Shown here piece by piece: positions 44,165 through 53,620 of a DNA stretch of 64,000 nucleotides. Source of the DNA: Semisulcospira habei (taxonomy: Eukaryota; Mollusca; Gastropoda; Semisulcospiridae); NCBI GenBank assembly GCA_036245525.1, contig BTPG01000005.1:181956245-182020244 (forward strand), read 5' to 3'. Position 1 is the stretch's first letter. Every line of letters starts with the position of its first letter. The notes beneath the pieces are model-generated. The model worked only from the letters and a program-made list of their open reading frames with translations, made no database searches and was not told the origin of the DNA. A program made the position numbers and the translations under genes.

Positions 44165-44284
44165 AACAAGCGGCCTACGTCGGCACGGGGACCTGCTGCT
44201 TGAAAGTGGGGAGATGCGATTTCGTTGTCGGGCTCAGCTGGAGCCGATTTCGCTGGCTAGACTTGCTGGAGTGCTTGGAAATGG

Positions 44285-44730
44285 GGGGGGGGGGGGGCAG
44301 GAGATTGGCGATTTTTTCGTTGGCAGAAAAGATGAATCTGGATGGTATTTGGAGCAGGAAGTCAGTTGTTCGTGAGGGAAATATTTTAGATATTTTTATG
44401 TGTCAAAAACCACAAATAGCCGGAAACGCAAATACCCACCACGCAACAGAACCAACAATTACATAAGAACAGCAACATCAGCGTCGACGTCAATACCGAA
44501 AATACATGTACAATAAAAAATAGCAGCAACACTGTCACTGCCGCTAATAACACCACCAACACCAACGATCGACCGATCGACTAACTGAACCAAACAACCC
44601 ACCAACCATCCAACGAACGGACCAGTCAACCAATCAAACAAACAGACAATCGAACAAACAAACAAAAACCAGAAGATACAATGAAAAATAAGAAAAGCAA
44701 CAGCAAAATAAAACCCCAACCCGACAGGGA
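44285..44730. repeat. G-run and ACAA-rich low complexity
   Basis: About 16 G at 44283-44299. From 44445 onward CAACA, ACCAAC and AACAAACAAAC motifs dominate without a fixed period. No gene is supported. Confidence 0.6.
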
Positions 44731-44919
44731 AATCCTAGTAATATTATATTAGTCGTGACATCGACCCTCATATATTTCTTTTTGGAAGTATAGTTTGTGA
44801 AGTATACTGAAAATAAAGCTTGTCCTTTTCAACTAATCCCCACGCATAAAATGTCACCGCGGCACCCTTCCTAAACTCATCACTCTAAACATTCTTCCCA
44901 CTGAAAAACCGCCCAACTT

Positions 44920-44986
44920 CAAGAGGCATAGATCCTCATGAGCCCCCGCAGGCCTGCGCCGACTCATGAGGATCTATACCTCGTGC
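44920..44986. repeat. Family A hairpin
   Basis: CAAGAGGCATAGATCCTCAT and ATGAGGATCTATACCTCGTG, apex CCCCCGCAGGCCTGCGCC. Confidence 0.9.
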
Positions 44987-45128
44987 TGGCCTTTTTTTCT
45001 CCCCAAGGGCGGGAAGATTTATGACAAGAAGTATTTTTTTTGTAGCAATATGTCTTTGTGTCTGTCTCAGCTTCGAAACAAGACTGAAATTTGACACATC
45101 TGTTTTGTTTGTTTTTGGTGGGTGTTGC

Positions 45129-45444
45129 TTAATCCACTGAGCCGTTATAAGGTTGCATTTCCGGCATCAGTGAGTGGTCATAAGAATACTACAGTACAGT
45201 TAATGAGACAAATCGACCATGATAGTCATAAAGGGTGGTGCCAGAATAGATTGGCGCCTAAGTTTTCGGCTGGTCCTCCGAAGAACAGATTGCAGTTCAG
45301 GAGGCCTGATCGACCATGATAGTTCAAGGGTGGTGCCAGAATAGCTTGGCGCCTGGAGGCGCCAAGCTATTCTGGCTCCACCCGTGAACTATCATGGTAT
45401 ATCCGTACTTTTGTAGTGTGTCGATCCAGGCTAAATGGGTCTAA
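45129..45444. mobile_element. Family G element with duplicated left half
   Basis: A first left arm (CGACCATGATAGTCATAAAG, GTGCCAGAATAGATTGGCGC) at 45210 is followed by unrelated bases, then a complete core at 45310-45400 (GTGCCAGAATAGCTTGGCGC, apex CTGGAG, GCGCCAAGCTATTCTGGC). The left end TTAATCCACTGAGCC begins at 45129. The right end GGCTAAATGGGTCTAA is decayed. Confidence 0.8.
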
Positions 45445-45516
45445 CGAGCACATCTAAGTCTGTCGTTTAAATTGTGTTTCTGTGTCAAGACTGCTCATTG
45501 AGCGAGCACCTGTCTT

Positions 45517-45750
45517 TTAACCTTTTTCATCCTGATACACCCATTGCTTGAAATAATTTTGACTGTGATAGTTCAAGGGTGGTGCCTGAGGCGCCAAGCT
45601 ATTCTGGCACCACTCTTGAACTAAAAATGCTCTGTCTATCTCCTAATCTGTAATGTAGCCCCTTAAAAGACGCAAATTTGTAAAAAAAAAAACCAAACAA
45701 ACAAAAAAAACAAAAAAAAAACAAGTCAGCCTCAGGATGCCATGTGTTAA
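45517..45750. mobile_element. Family G TTAA-type MITE with A-run expansion
   Basis: TTAA at 45517-45520 and 45747-45750. Left TTAACCTTTTTCATCC, right CTCAGGATGCCATGTGTTAA. The core is collapsed (GTGCCTGAGGCGCCAAGC). AAAAAAAAAACCAAACAAAC at 45680-45722 is an internal A-rich expansion. Confidence 0.85.
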
Positions 45751-45847
45751 GACTACCCTTTTTCTTGCAAAATACGCGGTTGCTGAGAAGTGGTTCAGCT
45801 GCTTAAAAACTTTGTACCAGTTGATGGAGATGGGTGGGGTGCGGTAG

Positions 45848-46200
45848 TATTGCGGCGACCGACACTTGCGCCTCCACATCCCGCCCGCACTGACCAAACT
45901 CAGCACTTTCGGCCCCCGCTCCTTCTCCGTCTGCGGTCCATCCACCTGGAACACTCTCCCACTCTCTCTCTCTCCGTCGGAAACACTCTCTCTCCTCCTT
46001 TCAGTCCGCCCTCAAGACTCACCTCTTTCAACAGTTCTAGCACTCATAACGCCACGACACCCCCCACCCAAAGGTGACTGTCGTAATGTATTTGTGGTAA
46101 GTGAGTCATTGTCCAAAGCGCGCACATGGGTGCGCGAGTTGTGAGCGCGCGCTTAGAGTTATAATTATTATAAGATAAGCTCATTATAAACACCGTAATA
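45848..46200 (+). mobile_element. LINE 3' end, degraded
   Basis: The frame FGPRSFSVCGPSTWNTLPLS resumes, after frame shifts in CT-rich sequence, as FQSALKTHLFQQF with a stop at 46038. This is the conserved 'SVxGPxxWNxLP...LKTHLF' end of CR1/L2-like ORF2. The 3'UTR carries GCGCGCGCTTAGAGTTATAA and ends in ATT-rich sequence, the tail type seen at 20.0 and 57.7 kb. Confidence 0.85.
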
Positions 46201-46250
46201 ACATTATTATTATTTTACTGATTTGTGTCAGAATGGCTGGGAACCTTCGC

Positions 46251-46328
46251 TTAACCCCTCCACCGCTGCCGACGATACCGCTCGACGGAAAAGACGCGTG
46301 CTATCGTCAGCAGCGGTCAAGGGGTTAA
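46251..46328. mobile_element. Family P: 78-bp TTAA-flanked hairpin
   Basis: TTAACCCCTCCACCGCTGCC to GCAGCGGTCAAGGGGTTAA, with TTAA at both ends. GCTGCCGACGATA pairs with TATCGTCAGCAGC. The apex region CCGCTCGACGGAAAAGACGC is unpaired. Single copy. Confidence 0.88.
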
Positions 46329-46755
46329 CAGAAACCAGCGAATTGGCTGCTTTTTGGTATATTCTTCATCGCCTGAACATAAACTTGCTGGCTTGTCATT
46401 GTCATTAGTCAGAGGCTGCGCTTTGTGTAGATGGAAGAGCCGGGCTTCCTGAAATATTGATTGAGTCGAAAGCATGCGTGTTTTCTATCTTTACAAACTG
46501 TCAGAAGAATAGGCAGAAGAATCTTTCTCAAAGATTGATTAGAAAGCATGTGACGTACTAGTTTTACAAACTGTCACTGAGAACCTGTGTTTTAGGCAAT
46601 GTGAGCGGGTTCTTCCTCAAGGAATGACTGAATAGACACCTAGAAATAAAGGTTCCTCTACTAGTCCGGCTATTCCCTGTGTAAGTAGATGGGGCTTCCT
46701 CTAAGGTTGACTGATTAGAAACAGTTGTGATCTGACCGCCTGTGCAAATTATCAG

Positions 46756-46969
46756 TTAACTCATTCTACCCCAGACACACCACAGCAAGATAAGGATCGA
46801 CCATGATAGTTCAAGGGTGATGCCAGAATAGCTTGGCGCCTATGGGCGCCAAGCTATTCTGGCATCACCCTTGAACTATCATGGTCGATCTGTGTCCTGC
46901 ACTGCAATGTAGTCTTCAGAGAGCAACGGCAAAATTTGGGGATTTCGGTCTTGGGGTAGAACGAGTTAA
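46756..46969. mobile_element. Family G TTAA-type MITE, intact
   Basis: 214 bp with exact TTAA at both ends. TTAACTCATTCTACCCC and GGGGTAGAACGAGTTAA. Core GATGCCAGAATAGCTTGGCG/CGCCAAGCTATTCTGGCATC: GATGCC/GGCATC replaces GGTGCC/GGCACC in both arms. Confidence 0.95.
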
Positions 46970-47312
46970 TGTATTATATGCCCTGTGTAGATGGATGGTG
47001 CTTAGTCAAGGATTGACTGAGCAGAAACTGTTGTGTCGCTGACTTTACAGACTGTATGCTTTGAGCATGTGGAAGGGGATTCCCCATGGATTGACTGAGT
47101 AAACAACTAGAATTAGAAATTAAGCCGGCCGCACTAATTGTCACTGAGTGTCTATGCCGCCATTGCGTACATGGACGAGGCTTTCTTTCTCACTGACTGA
47201 CTGACTGACTAGAAACAGTTGTGATGATCTACCTGTCAAAGTGTATCTATGCTTTGTGTATGTAAAAGGGGATTCTTCAAGGGTTGGCGGAGTGGACATC
47301 TAGAAGAAGAAC

Positions 47313-47539
47313 ATAACCCTCTTAGCCCCGGATCCCGACAGCAGGAGATGGCTTGACCATGATAATTCAAGGATAGTGCCAGATTAGCTTGGCGCGCCTG
47401 AAGGCCTAAAGTGCCTGAAGGAGCCAAGCTAATCTGGCACTACCCTTGAATTAGCAAGCCATCTCCTGCAACTGGTACATAGTCGTTAGGCAACACCTCC
47501 AAAATTTTAGAAATGGGACCTTGGGGCTAAGAGGGTTTA
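47313..47539. mobile_element. Family B MITE with expanded apex
   Basis: ATAACCCTCTTAGCCCC to GGGGCTAAGAGGGTTTA. CCCTCTTAG/CTAAGAGGG is a mirrored change from CCCTTTTAG. The apex contains a duplicated segment (GCGCCTGAAGGCCTAAAGTG, CCTGAAGG). Confidence 0.9.
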
Positions 47540-47667
47540 TGCACTGTGTAGTTGGATGGGGCTTTCTCGATGACTGAACAGAAACAATTGTGATGATCAA
47601 CCTGGCTTCACAGCGGCCTGTCAGTGAGTATCTATGCTATGTGTATGTAGAGGGAGATTCCTCAAGG

Positions 47668-47671
47668 ATTA

Positions 47672-47720
<49 letters not shown>
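47668..47720. repeat. (ATT)n microsatellite
   Basis: About 17 units of ATT inserted in the tandem array. It lacks the GCGC tail block, so it may be an independent expansion. Confidence 0.95.
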
Positions 47721-47722
<2 letters not shown>

Positions 47723-47880
47723 AAATTACGCTGGCTACACTGTTACTGAGTGTAGATGTGTAGATGGATGGGGTATTCTCTAGCACTGACCGAGCAGAAC
47801 AAAGTTCTGATGATCTACCTGGTTTTGCAAATTGCGAACGAGTATCAGTTCTTTATGCAAGTGTTGACTGAGCCACAACC

Positions 47881-47957
47881 TCAGTAGCAAAAGGTTATCG
47901 GGCAGACGACGGCCGCAAGTGCGGCCGTCGTCCGCCCGATAACCTTTTGCGAGCTGG
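47881..47957. repeat. Family E hairpin, strongly mirrored variant
   Basis: CAGTAGCAAAAGGTTATCGG and CCGATAACCTTTTGCGAGCTG, inner GCAGACGACGGCCGCA/TGCGGCCGTCGTCCGC. GGTTATC/GATAACC and GACGACGG/CCGTCGTC both differ from other E copies yet remain paired. Confidence 0.93.
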
Positions 47958-48073
47958 GAACTGTGTGATCTGGCAGGGCCTCAGACACGCATCCTCGGGA
48001 CAGCGAGGACGTTCATACCTGTGCGCGGGCCATCGTTTGGTTCTGGTGCTAGCTTGCTGACGTCATTGGCAAC

Positions 48074-48076
<3 letters not shown>

Positions 48077-48134
<58 letters not shown>
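48077..48134. repeat. (GA)n microsatellite
   Basis: About 58 bp of GA with one G interruption. Confidence 0.96.
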
Positions 48135-48136
<2 letters not shown>

Positions 48137-48333
48137 AGTTCAGCGTCTGCGCCTCATGGGCATACGTTTCTTCGATAATTGTTTCCGTTTTCAAGTCATG
48201 TGGCTCACGTCTGAATAGAAATTAAAAATATTTAAAAAAAAAGAAGAAAGTAGAATAGCCTGGGTCTCAGTTCACAGTCACTGCTTGCAACATTATGATC
48301 TTGATATTGTCGGTGTGTGATTCTCTTGCATGT

Positions 48334-48620
48334 TACCATGATAGTTGAAGGGTGGTGCCAGAACAACTTGGCGCCTAAAGGCGCCGACATGTTCTGGCAC
48401 CGCCCTTGAACTACCATGGTTGCCGGATCCACCCCCTTTTGCATTGTAACAGCATACAGCCGCCAAACTATTCTGGCACCGCGGCCCTTGAACTATTATA
48501 AGTACTGACAACACTTGTATGCCAGGGTTGAAAAACTTCTTGATCTATGGTTGTTGCATAATACAATGCATACAGGCGCCAAACTGTTCTGGCACCGCCC
48601 AAGAACTGTCACAGTCGAGA
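48334..48620. mobile_element. Family G hairpin and two trailing right-half copies
   Basis: Core at 48334-48424 (ACCATGATAGTTGAAGGGTG, GGTGCCAGAACAACTTGGCG, TTCTGGCACCGCCCTTGAAC). Right halves recur at 48470-48500 (CCGCCAAACTATTCTGGCAC) and 48572-48615 (GGCGCCAAACTGTTCTGGCA). These look like partial tandem duplications. Confidence 0.75.
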
Positions 48621-48629
48621 AGTCTCCTG

Positions 48630-49145
48630 ATGTAAGCGTTCAGAGTGTCAGCACTGACGAGATTACCTCTTTGCTATGGCTGTCGCCGCAGCATCCGTGA
48701 CGACTGACGCTGTCTGCGGTTGCGCATGTTGTGGTTTTGAATGTAATGTAAGACAATTGTTGTGGTGGTGGCGGTCTGTGCTGATGATAACATTAGTCGT
48801 AGTGGTAGAGATGTATGAGTGTGGGGATTGTGCTTGCGGGACATGACGTTAGCACTATGTATTTGCGCGCCAGCTGGGCCGGGGTCAAGGCTAGGGCGTG
48901 TCTCTGGCTGCGCGCCATGTGCAGTTACTAGATAACCTATCCGCGGCCAGGACTCATGCGATAAAATAACAAAGCAAGAGAGAAATACGCTTCGGACAAA
49001 CAAAGGCAACACAGTTTGAGGCTTTTGTCTTGCTGTTGTGTGTCTGCTTTGAGAAAGACAAACAAACGAAGAGGACGAAGAGCTGCTTATCTTCTTCGTT
49101 GGCCTGAGTGATAGCGTGATAACAGAAAAACGCGAACACCGCACC
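48630..49145. other. ~500 bp without recognised features
   Basis: GTGGTGG-rich and CGAAGAGG-rich sequence. The 175-codon minus-strand frame is Ser/Arg-rich with no recognisable domain and runs into an A hairpin, so I do not call it. Confidence 0.4.
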
Positions 49146-49151
49146 ACGCAA

Positions 49152-49545
49152 CAAGAGGCACTAAAAGAACCGCGTGAGCCCCCGCAGATGCGGGGGCTCA
49201 TGAGGTTCTTTGCCTCTTGCTGGCGTTATCAGTATCTGCGTTTGGCGTTGAGTTTGTAGAGTTTTTCCAAGTCTTAATGTGTTGCTCTGTCCAAACACCA
49301 CCGACTGCGGAATTCAAGTAGCAAAGAACCTCATAGACCCCCGCAGGTGCGGGGGCTCATGAGGTTCTTTGCCTCTTGCTGGCGTTATTAGTATCTGCGT
49401 ACGTCTATGGATGGGGCTTGTTTGGCGTTGAGTTTGTGTAGTGGTTTTCCAAGTCTTAATGTGTTGCTCCGTCAAACACCACCCACTGTGGAATTCAAGT
49501 AGCAAAGAACCTCATAGACCCCCGCAGATCATTGCTGGGGCGCAT
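49152..49545. repeat. ~160-180-bp tandem duplication carrying family A hairpins
   Basis: Hairpins at 49152-49220 and 49320-49379, and a left arm at 49501. All carry AAAGAACC/GGTTCTTT in place of ATAGATCC/GGATCTAT. Between them TTGCTGGCGTTAT-AGTATCTGCG, TTTGGCGTTGAGTTTGT and CAAGTCTTAATGTGTTGCTC repeat. The second unit has a 20-bp insertion (TACGTCTATGGATGGGGCTT). Confidence 0.92.
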
Positions 49546-50110
49546 GCTGCTGCCTGCGTCTTCATTTCTGGCTACAATGATATCAGCGTTCTATGGACGG
49601 CTGTTTGGCATTGCATTTTTGCACGGTTTTCCGAGATGATTATGTCTTTGACCGTTACCATCTACTGCTCAGTGCAAAAGGCAAAAAACTTCATGAACCC
49701 GGACAGCAGTTAGTTACCTCCTGTTGGCTTCGTGTATATCTGCGTTCAAGGGGAGGACTCTACAAGGCTAAACATGTTATTAATTTTTTGTTGCTTGTCA
49801 TTTTTATCCGTGTTACTTGGATGGAGTGGACTGATGAGCTTACACTGATTTGGCGTTGAGTATGTCATGATCTCAGAGATGTGATGTCACATGCTGGGCC
49901 CATTTACATGATGTCAGTGCTATTCAGATGTTTGGGTTATTTAATGAGTTTAGAGGCATTGTTTTTGTTTTCCTTTCTCTAGCCCAATTTACTTCAGTGT
50001 CTCTCGGATGGATTGCATTATTTAGCCGTATATTTGTCATGTTGTCAAAGATTAAAAATTTCTGACCGCTAGTGTTAAAGCGGCTTCACTGCTGGAACAC
50101 ATCAGCCAAC
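49546..50110. other. ~560 bp without recognised features
   Basis: A further diverged echo of the 49.4-kb unit is possible (GGCTTCGTGTATATCTGCG near 49724; GATTTGGCGTTGAGTATGTC at 49846). Otherwise nothing is recognised. Confidence 0.4.
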
Positions 50111-50118
50111 ACTCATCT

Positions 50119-50184
50119 GCAAGAGGCACAGATCCTCATGAGCCCCCGCAGTCGCGGGGGCTCATGAGGATCTGTGCCTCTTGC
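50119..50184. repeat. Family A hairpin with mirrored CACAG/CTGTG
   Basis: GCAAGAGGCACAGATCCTCA and TGAGGATCTGTGCCTCTTGC pair completely; apex CCCCCGCAGTCGCGGGGG. The CATAG-to-CACAG change is matched in the other arm. Confidence 0.96.
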
Positions 50185-50213
50185 CGGTTGCATTCGTATC
50201 AGTGTGTCAGGCA

Positions 50214-50706
50214 GACAGCAGTAAATCTGCTTCGCGTGGTTTCAGAGACAAGACAGCAGTAAATCTGCTACGCGTGGTTTCAGAGACAAGACAGCAGTAA
50301 ATCTGCTACGCGTGGTTTCAGAGACAAGACAGCAGTAAATCTGCTACGCGTGGTTTCAGAGACAAGACAGCAGTGATCTGCTACGCGTGGTTTCAGAGAC
50401 AAGACAGCAGTAAATCTGCTACGCGTGGTTTCAGAGACAAGACAGCAGTAAATCTGCTACGCGTGGTTTCAGAGACAAGACAGCAGTAAATCTGCTACGC
50501 GTGGTTTCAGAGACAAGACAGCAGTAAATCTGCTACGCGTGGTTTCAGAGACAAGACAGCAGTAAATCTGCTACGCGTGGTTTCAGAGACAAGACAGCAG
50601 TAAATCTGCTACGCGTGGTTTCAGAGACAAGACAGCAGTAAATCTACTACGCGTGGTTTCAGAGACAAGACAGCAGTAAATCTGCTACGCGTGGTTTCAG
50701 AGACAA
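50214..50706. repeat. 38-bp minisatellite, 13 units
   Basis: Unit GACAGCAGTAAATCTGCTAC plus GCGTGGTTTCAGAGACAA. 493 bp equals twelve 38-bp units and one 37-bp unit, with only three or four differences, so it is very homogeneous. It begins 29 bp after the A hairpin. CAGCAGTAAATCTGCT gives a weak stem within each unit. No spacers, so not a CRISPR. Confidence 0.97.
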
Positions 50707-50709
50707 AAT

Positions 50710-51330
50710 GTTCAGCAGTTGATAATGAAAGGTTAACCTTTATCGCTGTCGTGATTAAATTACATACGCAATACTTATTGGTTTAAAACGTTTATTGTTT
50801 TGCAGCATGAAAGGGTACATAGCATTTCCATCAGATCAAAACAAACCACAGGCTTATAGAATTATACTTATTTCCGGTATTGTGACTTTGAAACCTTTAG
50901 AACTAACGTATCATTAAGACTGAAAGGAAATGGAATGTAATGTATCTCTAATGTATCTCTAAATCAATAGGAGTCATGACCACAAGCTGCTGTGAATGTT
51001 TTCAATTGATTTGTCATGCGCTTTCCCAATGAAAGATCCTTGTTTTGTTTAACAATAATAGCAAAGGTCACAGACTGTTTAGTTGTGTGTTTTTTTTTTT
51101 TTTTTTTTTTTAATAAAAAGATCGATCTAGTCGTGTACAGCAAACACCAAGAACGTCACGTGTAATTTAATACAGGGCCTCGGCACTTGGTCATAAAAAG
51201 TAAGTTGATGATATGTGTAGTGGTAACCTTACACTCCATGTGACGGGCAATAAAATACAAAATAAAAAAAAAATATAAAGTTCACCCAGCCACAAACCGA
51301 GTTATCTCCAGTTACTGCTCCGAGATGGCG
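50710..51330. other. ~600 bp without recognised features
   Basis: AT-rich sequence with a T-run at 51090-51112 and a short direct repeat AATGTATCTCTAA at 50937-50962. Confidence 0.45.
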
Positions 51331-51337
51331 CTAGCAG

Positions 51338-51432
51338 TCGCGTCGGGTTTAAAGGGCGCCGAACACACTGTGACCACTAAATGACCCCAACTCTCCCTTT
51401 TTCCTAGGGGACAAAACTCATCATTGCGAATT
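51338..51432. repeat. Dispersed repeat shared with 25.9 kb
   Basis: GGGCGCCGAACACACTG, CTAAATGACCCCAACTC and CCTAGGGGACAAAACTCATC align with 25855-25940. Confidence 0.6.
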
Positions 51433-51568
51433 CCAAATTGTTTATTTTCCGCAGCGGTTCTTTGTGTACATGCTGTGAAAAAGAGAGGGTTGGGTTTGTT
51501 GAAAGTTCAGTTTCCCCATTCATAAATTCATAGGATATTCGACGCGCTTTAAATCCCACTAATTTTTA

Positions 51569-51660
51569 TGTGTTCTGGTTTGTGATTTTGAACCTTATGA
51601 CTCTAGGCCATAAGGTCTAATATTACAGACCTGAGGCCAGTTGCATGAGTGATCATAATT
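51569..51660. repeat. Family C hairpin joined to a family F end
   Basis: GTGTTCTGGTTTGTGATTTT, ACCTTATGACT/GGCCATAAGGT, TATTACAGACC. Then GAGGCCAGTTGCATGAGTGA, identical in type to the right end of family F (62.17 and 63.95 kb), without the F stem. Confidence 0.75.
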
Positions 51661-51799
51661 TCCGAAACCACAGTGGCTGAGCTGACCCTTTGCACCACGT
51701 GAGTGTCCTGCGTTTGTCTTGTGCTGTGTTTGTCTTGTAAGTTCTCTGTTTGTGTTCAGAGTGAATGCGAGTGTGTCACGTGAGCGTGCCTGTTGGGTG

Positions 51800-51850
51800 C
51801 AGTTTTGAGCCGATTCGCAGAATTGGGAAAAAGCGCCTATATAATAACCG

Positions 51851-51902
<52 letters not shown>
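51800..51902 (+). mobile_element. Retroposon tail with (ATT)n
   Basis: AAAAAGCGCCTATATAATAA then CCGGT and (ATT)17. Same tail type as at 0.3 and 57.7 kb. It abuts an F hairpin. Confidence 0.65.
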
Positions 51903-51982
51903 CTTAAATCCTGGGCAAGCCAATAAGTAAGGTGCTCCGCTATAGCGGAGCACCTTGCTTATTGGCTTGCGCAGGATTTAAG
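51903..51982. repeat. Family F hairpin, near-perfect
   Basis: CTTAAATCCTGGGCAAGCCA and TGGCTTGCGCAGGATTTAAG, apex AAGGTGCTCCGCTATAGCGG then AGCACCTT. CCAATAAG/CTTATTGG replaces CCACTAAG/CTTAGTGG in both arms. Confidence 0.95.
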
Positions 51983-52141
51983 ATCACTCTTCCTCCTTTT
52001 TGTAATCTTTCTCTACTTCCAATCACGGCTGTTATATAACAGAATTCGGTAATACTCACCTGATGCCTGTGCAAAGCTGAAAGAGAAGTATTGCAATCCC
52101 TGCTAATGACTGTAACTGACACTCTCTCTGGGCTCACGTGC

Positions 52142-52380
52142 TCACAGGCTAGGGTAGAGAACCCGGTTGTTTTCGCGATGCGTACCAGTGTACGTATTCA
52201 TTTCTTCTAGTCTCCGTGAACGAGGACTTGGCCAGTGACTAGAACAAAATCAATACTGTGCACTGACACGTCGTGAAAACGCATGTTCTCTCCTTAACCC
52301 GCTCAGTGCCAGTGACTAGAACAAAATCAATACTGTGCACAAACGCATGTTCTCTCCTTAACCCGCTCAGTGCCAGCCGA
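52142..52380. repeat. Dispersed repeat and ~70-bp direct duplication
   Basis: CCAGTGACTAGAACAAAATC (52231 and 52308) and GCATGTTCTCTCCTTAACCC (52280 and 52344) form a tandem duplication. 52150-52215 (reverse complement ACTAGAAGAAATGAATACGT) matches 58676-58740. Confidence 0.8.
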
Positions 52381-52446
52381 CGCAGACTCATCAGTGTTTC
52401 CTTCCTTGACTCAACTACACCAAAAAGTGAGGGGAACATGGTGTCA

Positions 52447-52529
52447 GCAAGAGGTCTAGATCCTCATGAGCCCCCGCATCTGCGGGGGTGGGGGGGGGGG
52501 GGGGCTCATGAGGGTCTAGACCTCTTGCA
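52447..52529. repeat. Family A hairpin with G-run at the apex
   Basis: GCAAGAGGTCTAGATCCTCA and TGAGGGTCTAGACCTCTTGC. GGTCTAG/CTAGACC replaces GGCATAG/CTATGCC in both arms. The apex CCCCCGCATCTGCGGGGGTG continues into about 16 G, so the right strand of the stem has expanded. Confidence 0.95.
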
Positions 52530-52755
52530 GTCGGCTTGTGTTCAGAACGGGTTCAAAGCCTGTGTGCGTGCTAATGAAATGTATAACACACACCCTGTCT
52601 CCAGCGAGTTGAGAATTTTCAGCATCGAACCGTCCATATATCTCCAGGAAATCCGACGCAGATGCTCATGAGCCGGCACTCCGCCCGTGTACGGCCACAA
52701 ATAGGTTATTCTCGGGATTTATTTCATTGGAGCCACATTTCCGTATGTCGTGCTT

Positions 52756-52885
52756 TTGGTCTGTGGTTTTGGATCTTAACCCTTTGGCTGTCGGGCAGCG
52801 CTTTTTGTCGCGATGATTCCTGCTGGAATCATCGAGACAATTACGCGCTACCCACAGCCAGAGGGTTACGGCCAGAAGCAGCACA
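52756..52885. mobile_element. Family C element disrupted by a family D MITE
   Basis: GGTCTGTGGTTTTGGATC is C up to its TTACGG. D occupies 52776-52868 (TTAACCCTTTGGCTGTCGGG, core GTCGCGATGATTCC/GGAATCATCGAGAC, CCACAGCCAGAGGGTTA). C resumes with CGGCCAGAAG. The original TTA(C) of C is duplicated at the two edges. Confidence 0.88.
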
Positions 52886-52950
52886 AGCAGTGACGTGTGG
52901 CAGCTAATGTCTTTCTGCAGTATTACACTCTCAGCGGCAGATACTGATAG

Positions 52951-53044
52951 CTTGACCTTGATAGTTCAAGGGTAGTGCCTGATTAGCTTGGCGCCTGTAG
53001 GCGCCAAGCTAATCAGGCACTACCCTTGAACTATCAAGGTCGTG
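52951..53044. mobile_element. Family B/G hairpin core with mirrored CCTGATT/AATCAGG
   Basis: GACCTTGATAGTTCAAGGGT and ACCCTTGAACTATCAAGGTC; GTGCCTGATTAGCTTGGCGC/GCGCCAAGCTAATCAGGCAC, apex CTGTAG. Perfect ~44-bp arms. The A-to-T change of CCAGATT is made in both arms. No TTAA ends. Confidence 0.95.
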
Positions 53045-53049
53045 GAAAC

Positions 53050-53550
53050 ATTGAGTTAGACAGATACCTGCTGATCACTGACAAGGAGACAGGGCCAACG
53101 CTTGGGAACAATTTAGCATTGCTCACGCACTGACCAAGCTAATACTGTTTTGTTTTGTGAAGGCGTGATTGCTGATACCGGATTCAGATGCGCTTTCCTC
53201 TTATCTTTACCTTACACACGCACCTTGCCATTTAGTTCATTAACAACACGTTTTAGTGATCGTGCCGCTTGAGCGCCAAATGTTCTTACTTCTTACTTAC
53301 GCCTGTCACCCCTACCCGGGTATAGGCCGTCGACGAGAGACCTCCAGCAACTCCTGTCCTGTGCTTCTCCTTCAGTGCTGAATAAGGAGACTGTATACTT
53401 GTTTTATTTTCTTTATTTTTTTAAACCTCAACCCCCTTCGCTGCCATTAATCGCGAGTTCCGCGTCTGAAACGACTGCACAACTGACTGACCAACTTTCT
53501 CGTGCAGAACACCGTTGTAAATGGGTGGGTGGGTGAAGACCAAACACAGG
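53050..53550. other. ~500 bp without recognised features
   Basis: ACTTACGCCTGTCACCCCTA, CCCGGGTATAGGCCGTCGAC near 53300 looks like a dispersed animal repeat motif, but only one copy is seen here. Confidence 0.4.
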
Positions 53551-53555
53551 ACTAA

Positions 53556-53620
53556 CAAGAGGCATAAATCCTCATGTGCCCCCGCGACTGCGGGGGCACA
53601 TGAGGATATATGCCTCTTGC
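53556..53620. repeat. Family A hairpin with mirrored CATGTG/CACATG
   Basis: CAAGAGGCATAAATCCTCAT and ATGAGGATATATGCCTCTTG. Apex GTGCCCCCGCGACTGCGGGG then GCAC: the GAG/CTC pair next to the apex has become GTG/CAC on both sides. Confidence 0.95.

Larger units (their letters stand above)
46420..47890. repeat. Higher-order tandem array (~115-bp half-units) interrupted by three elements
   Basis: Two alternating half-units: GTGTAGATGGATGGGGCTTT with GACTGACTGA and AGAAACAGTTGTGATGATCT; and ACTGAGTATCTATGCT, GTGTATGTAGAGGG and GATTCCTCAAGGATTGACTG. At least five recognisable rounds exist, each strongly diverged. A G element (46756-46969), a B element (47313-47539) and an (ATT)n run (47668-47720) interrupt it. 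Confidence 0.85.

Noticed and set aside
48674..49201. 175-codon minus-strand frame
   Set aside because: It starts within an A hairpin, is Ser/Arg-rich, and has no recognisable motif or conserved composition.
50214..50706. CRISPR-like array
   Set aside because: Units are contiguous 38-bp repeats with no variable spacers, in an animal-type genome.
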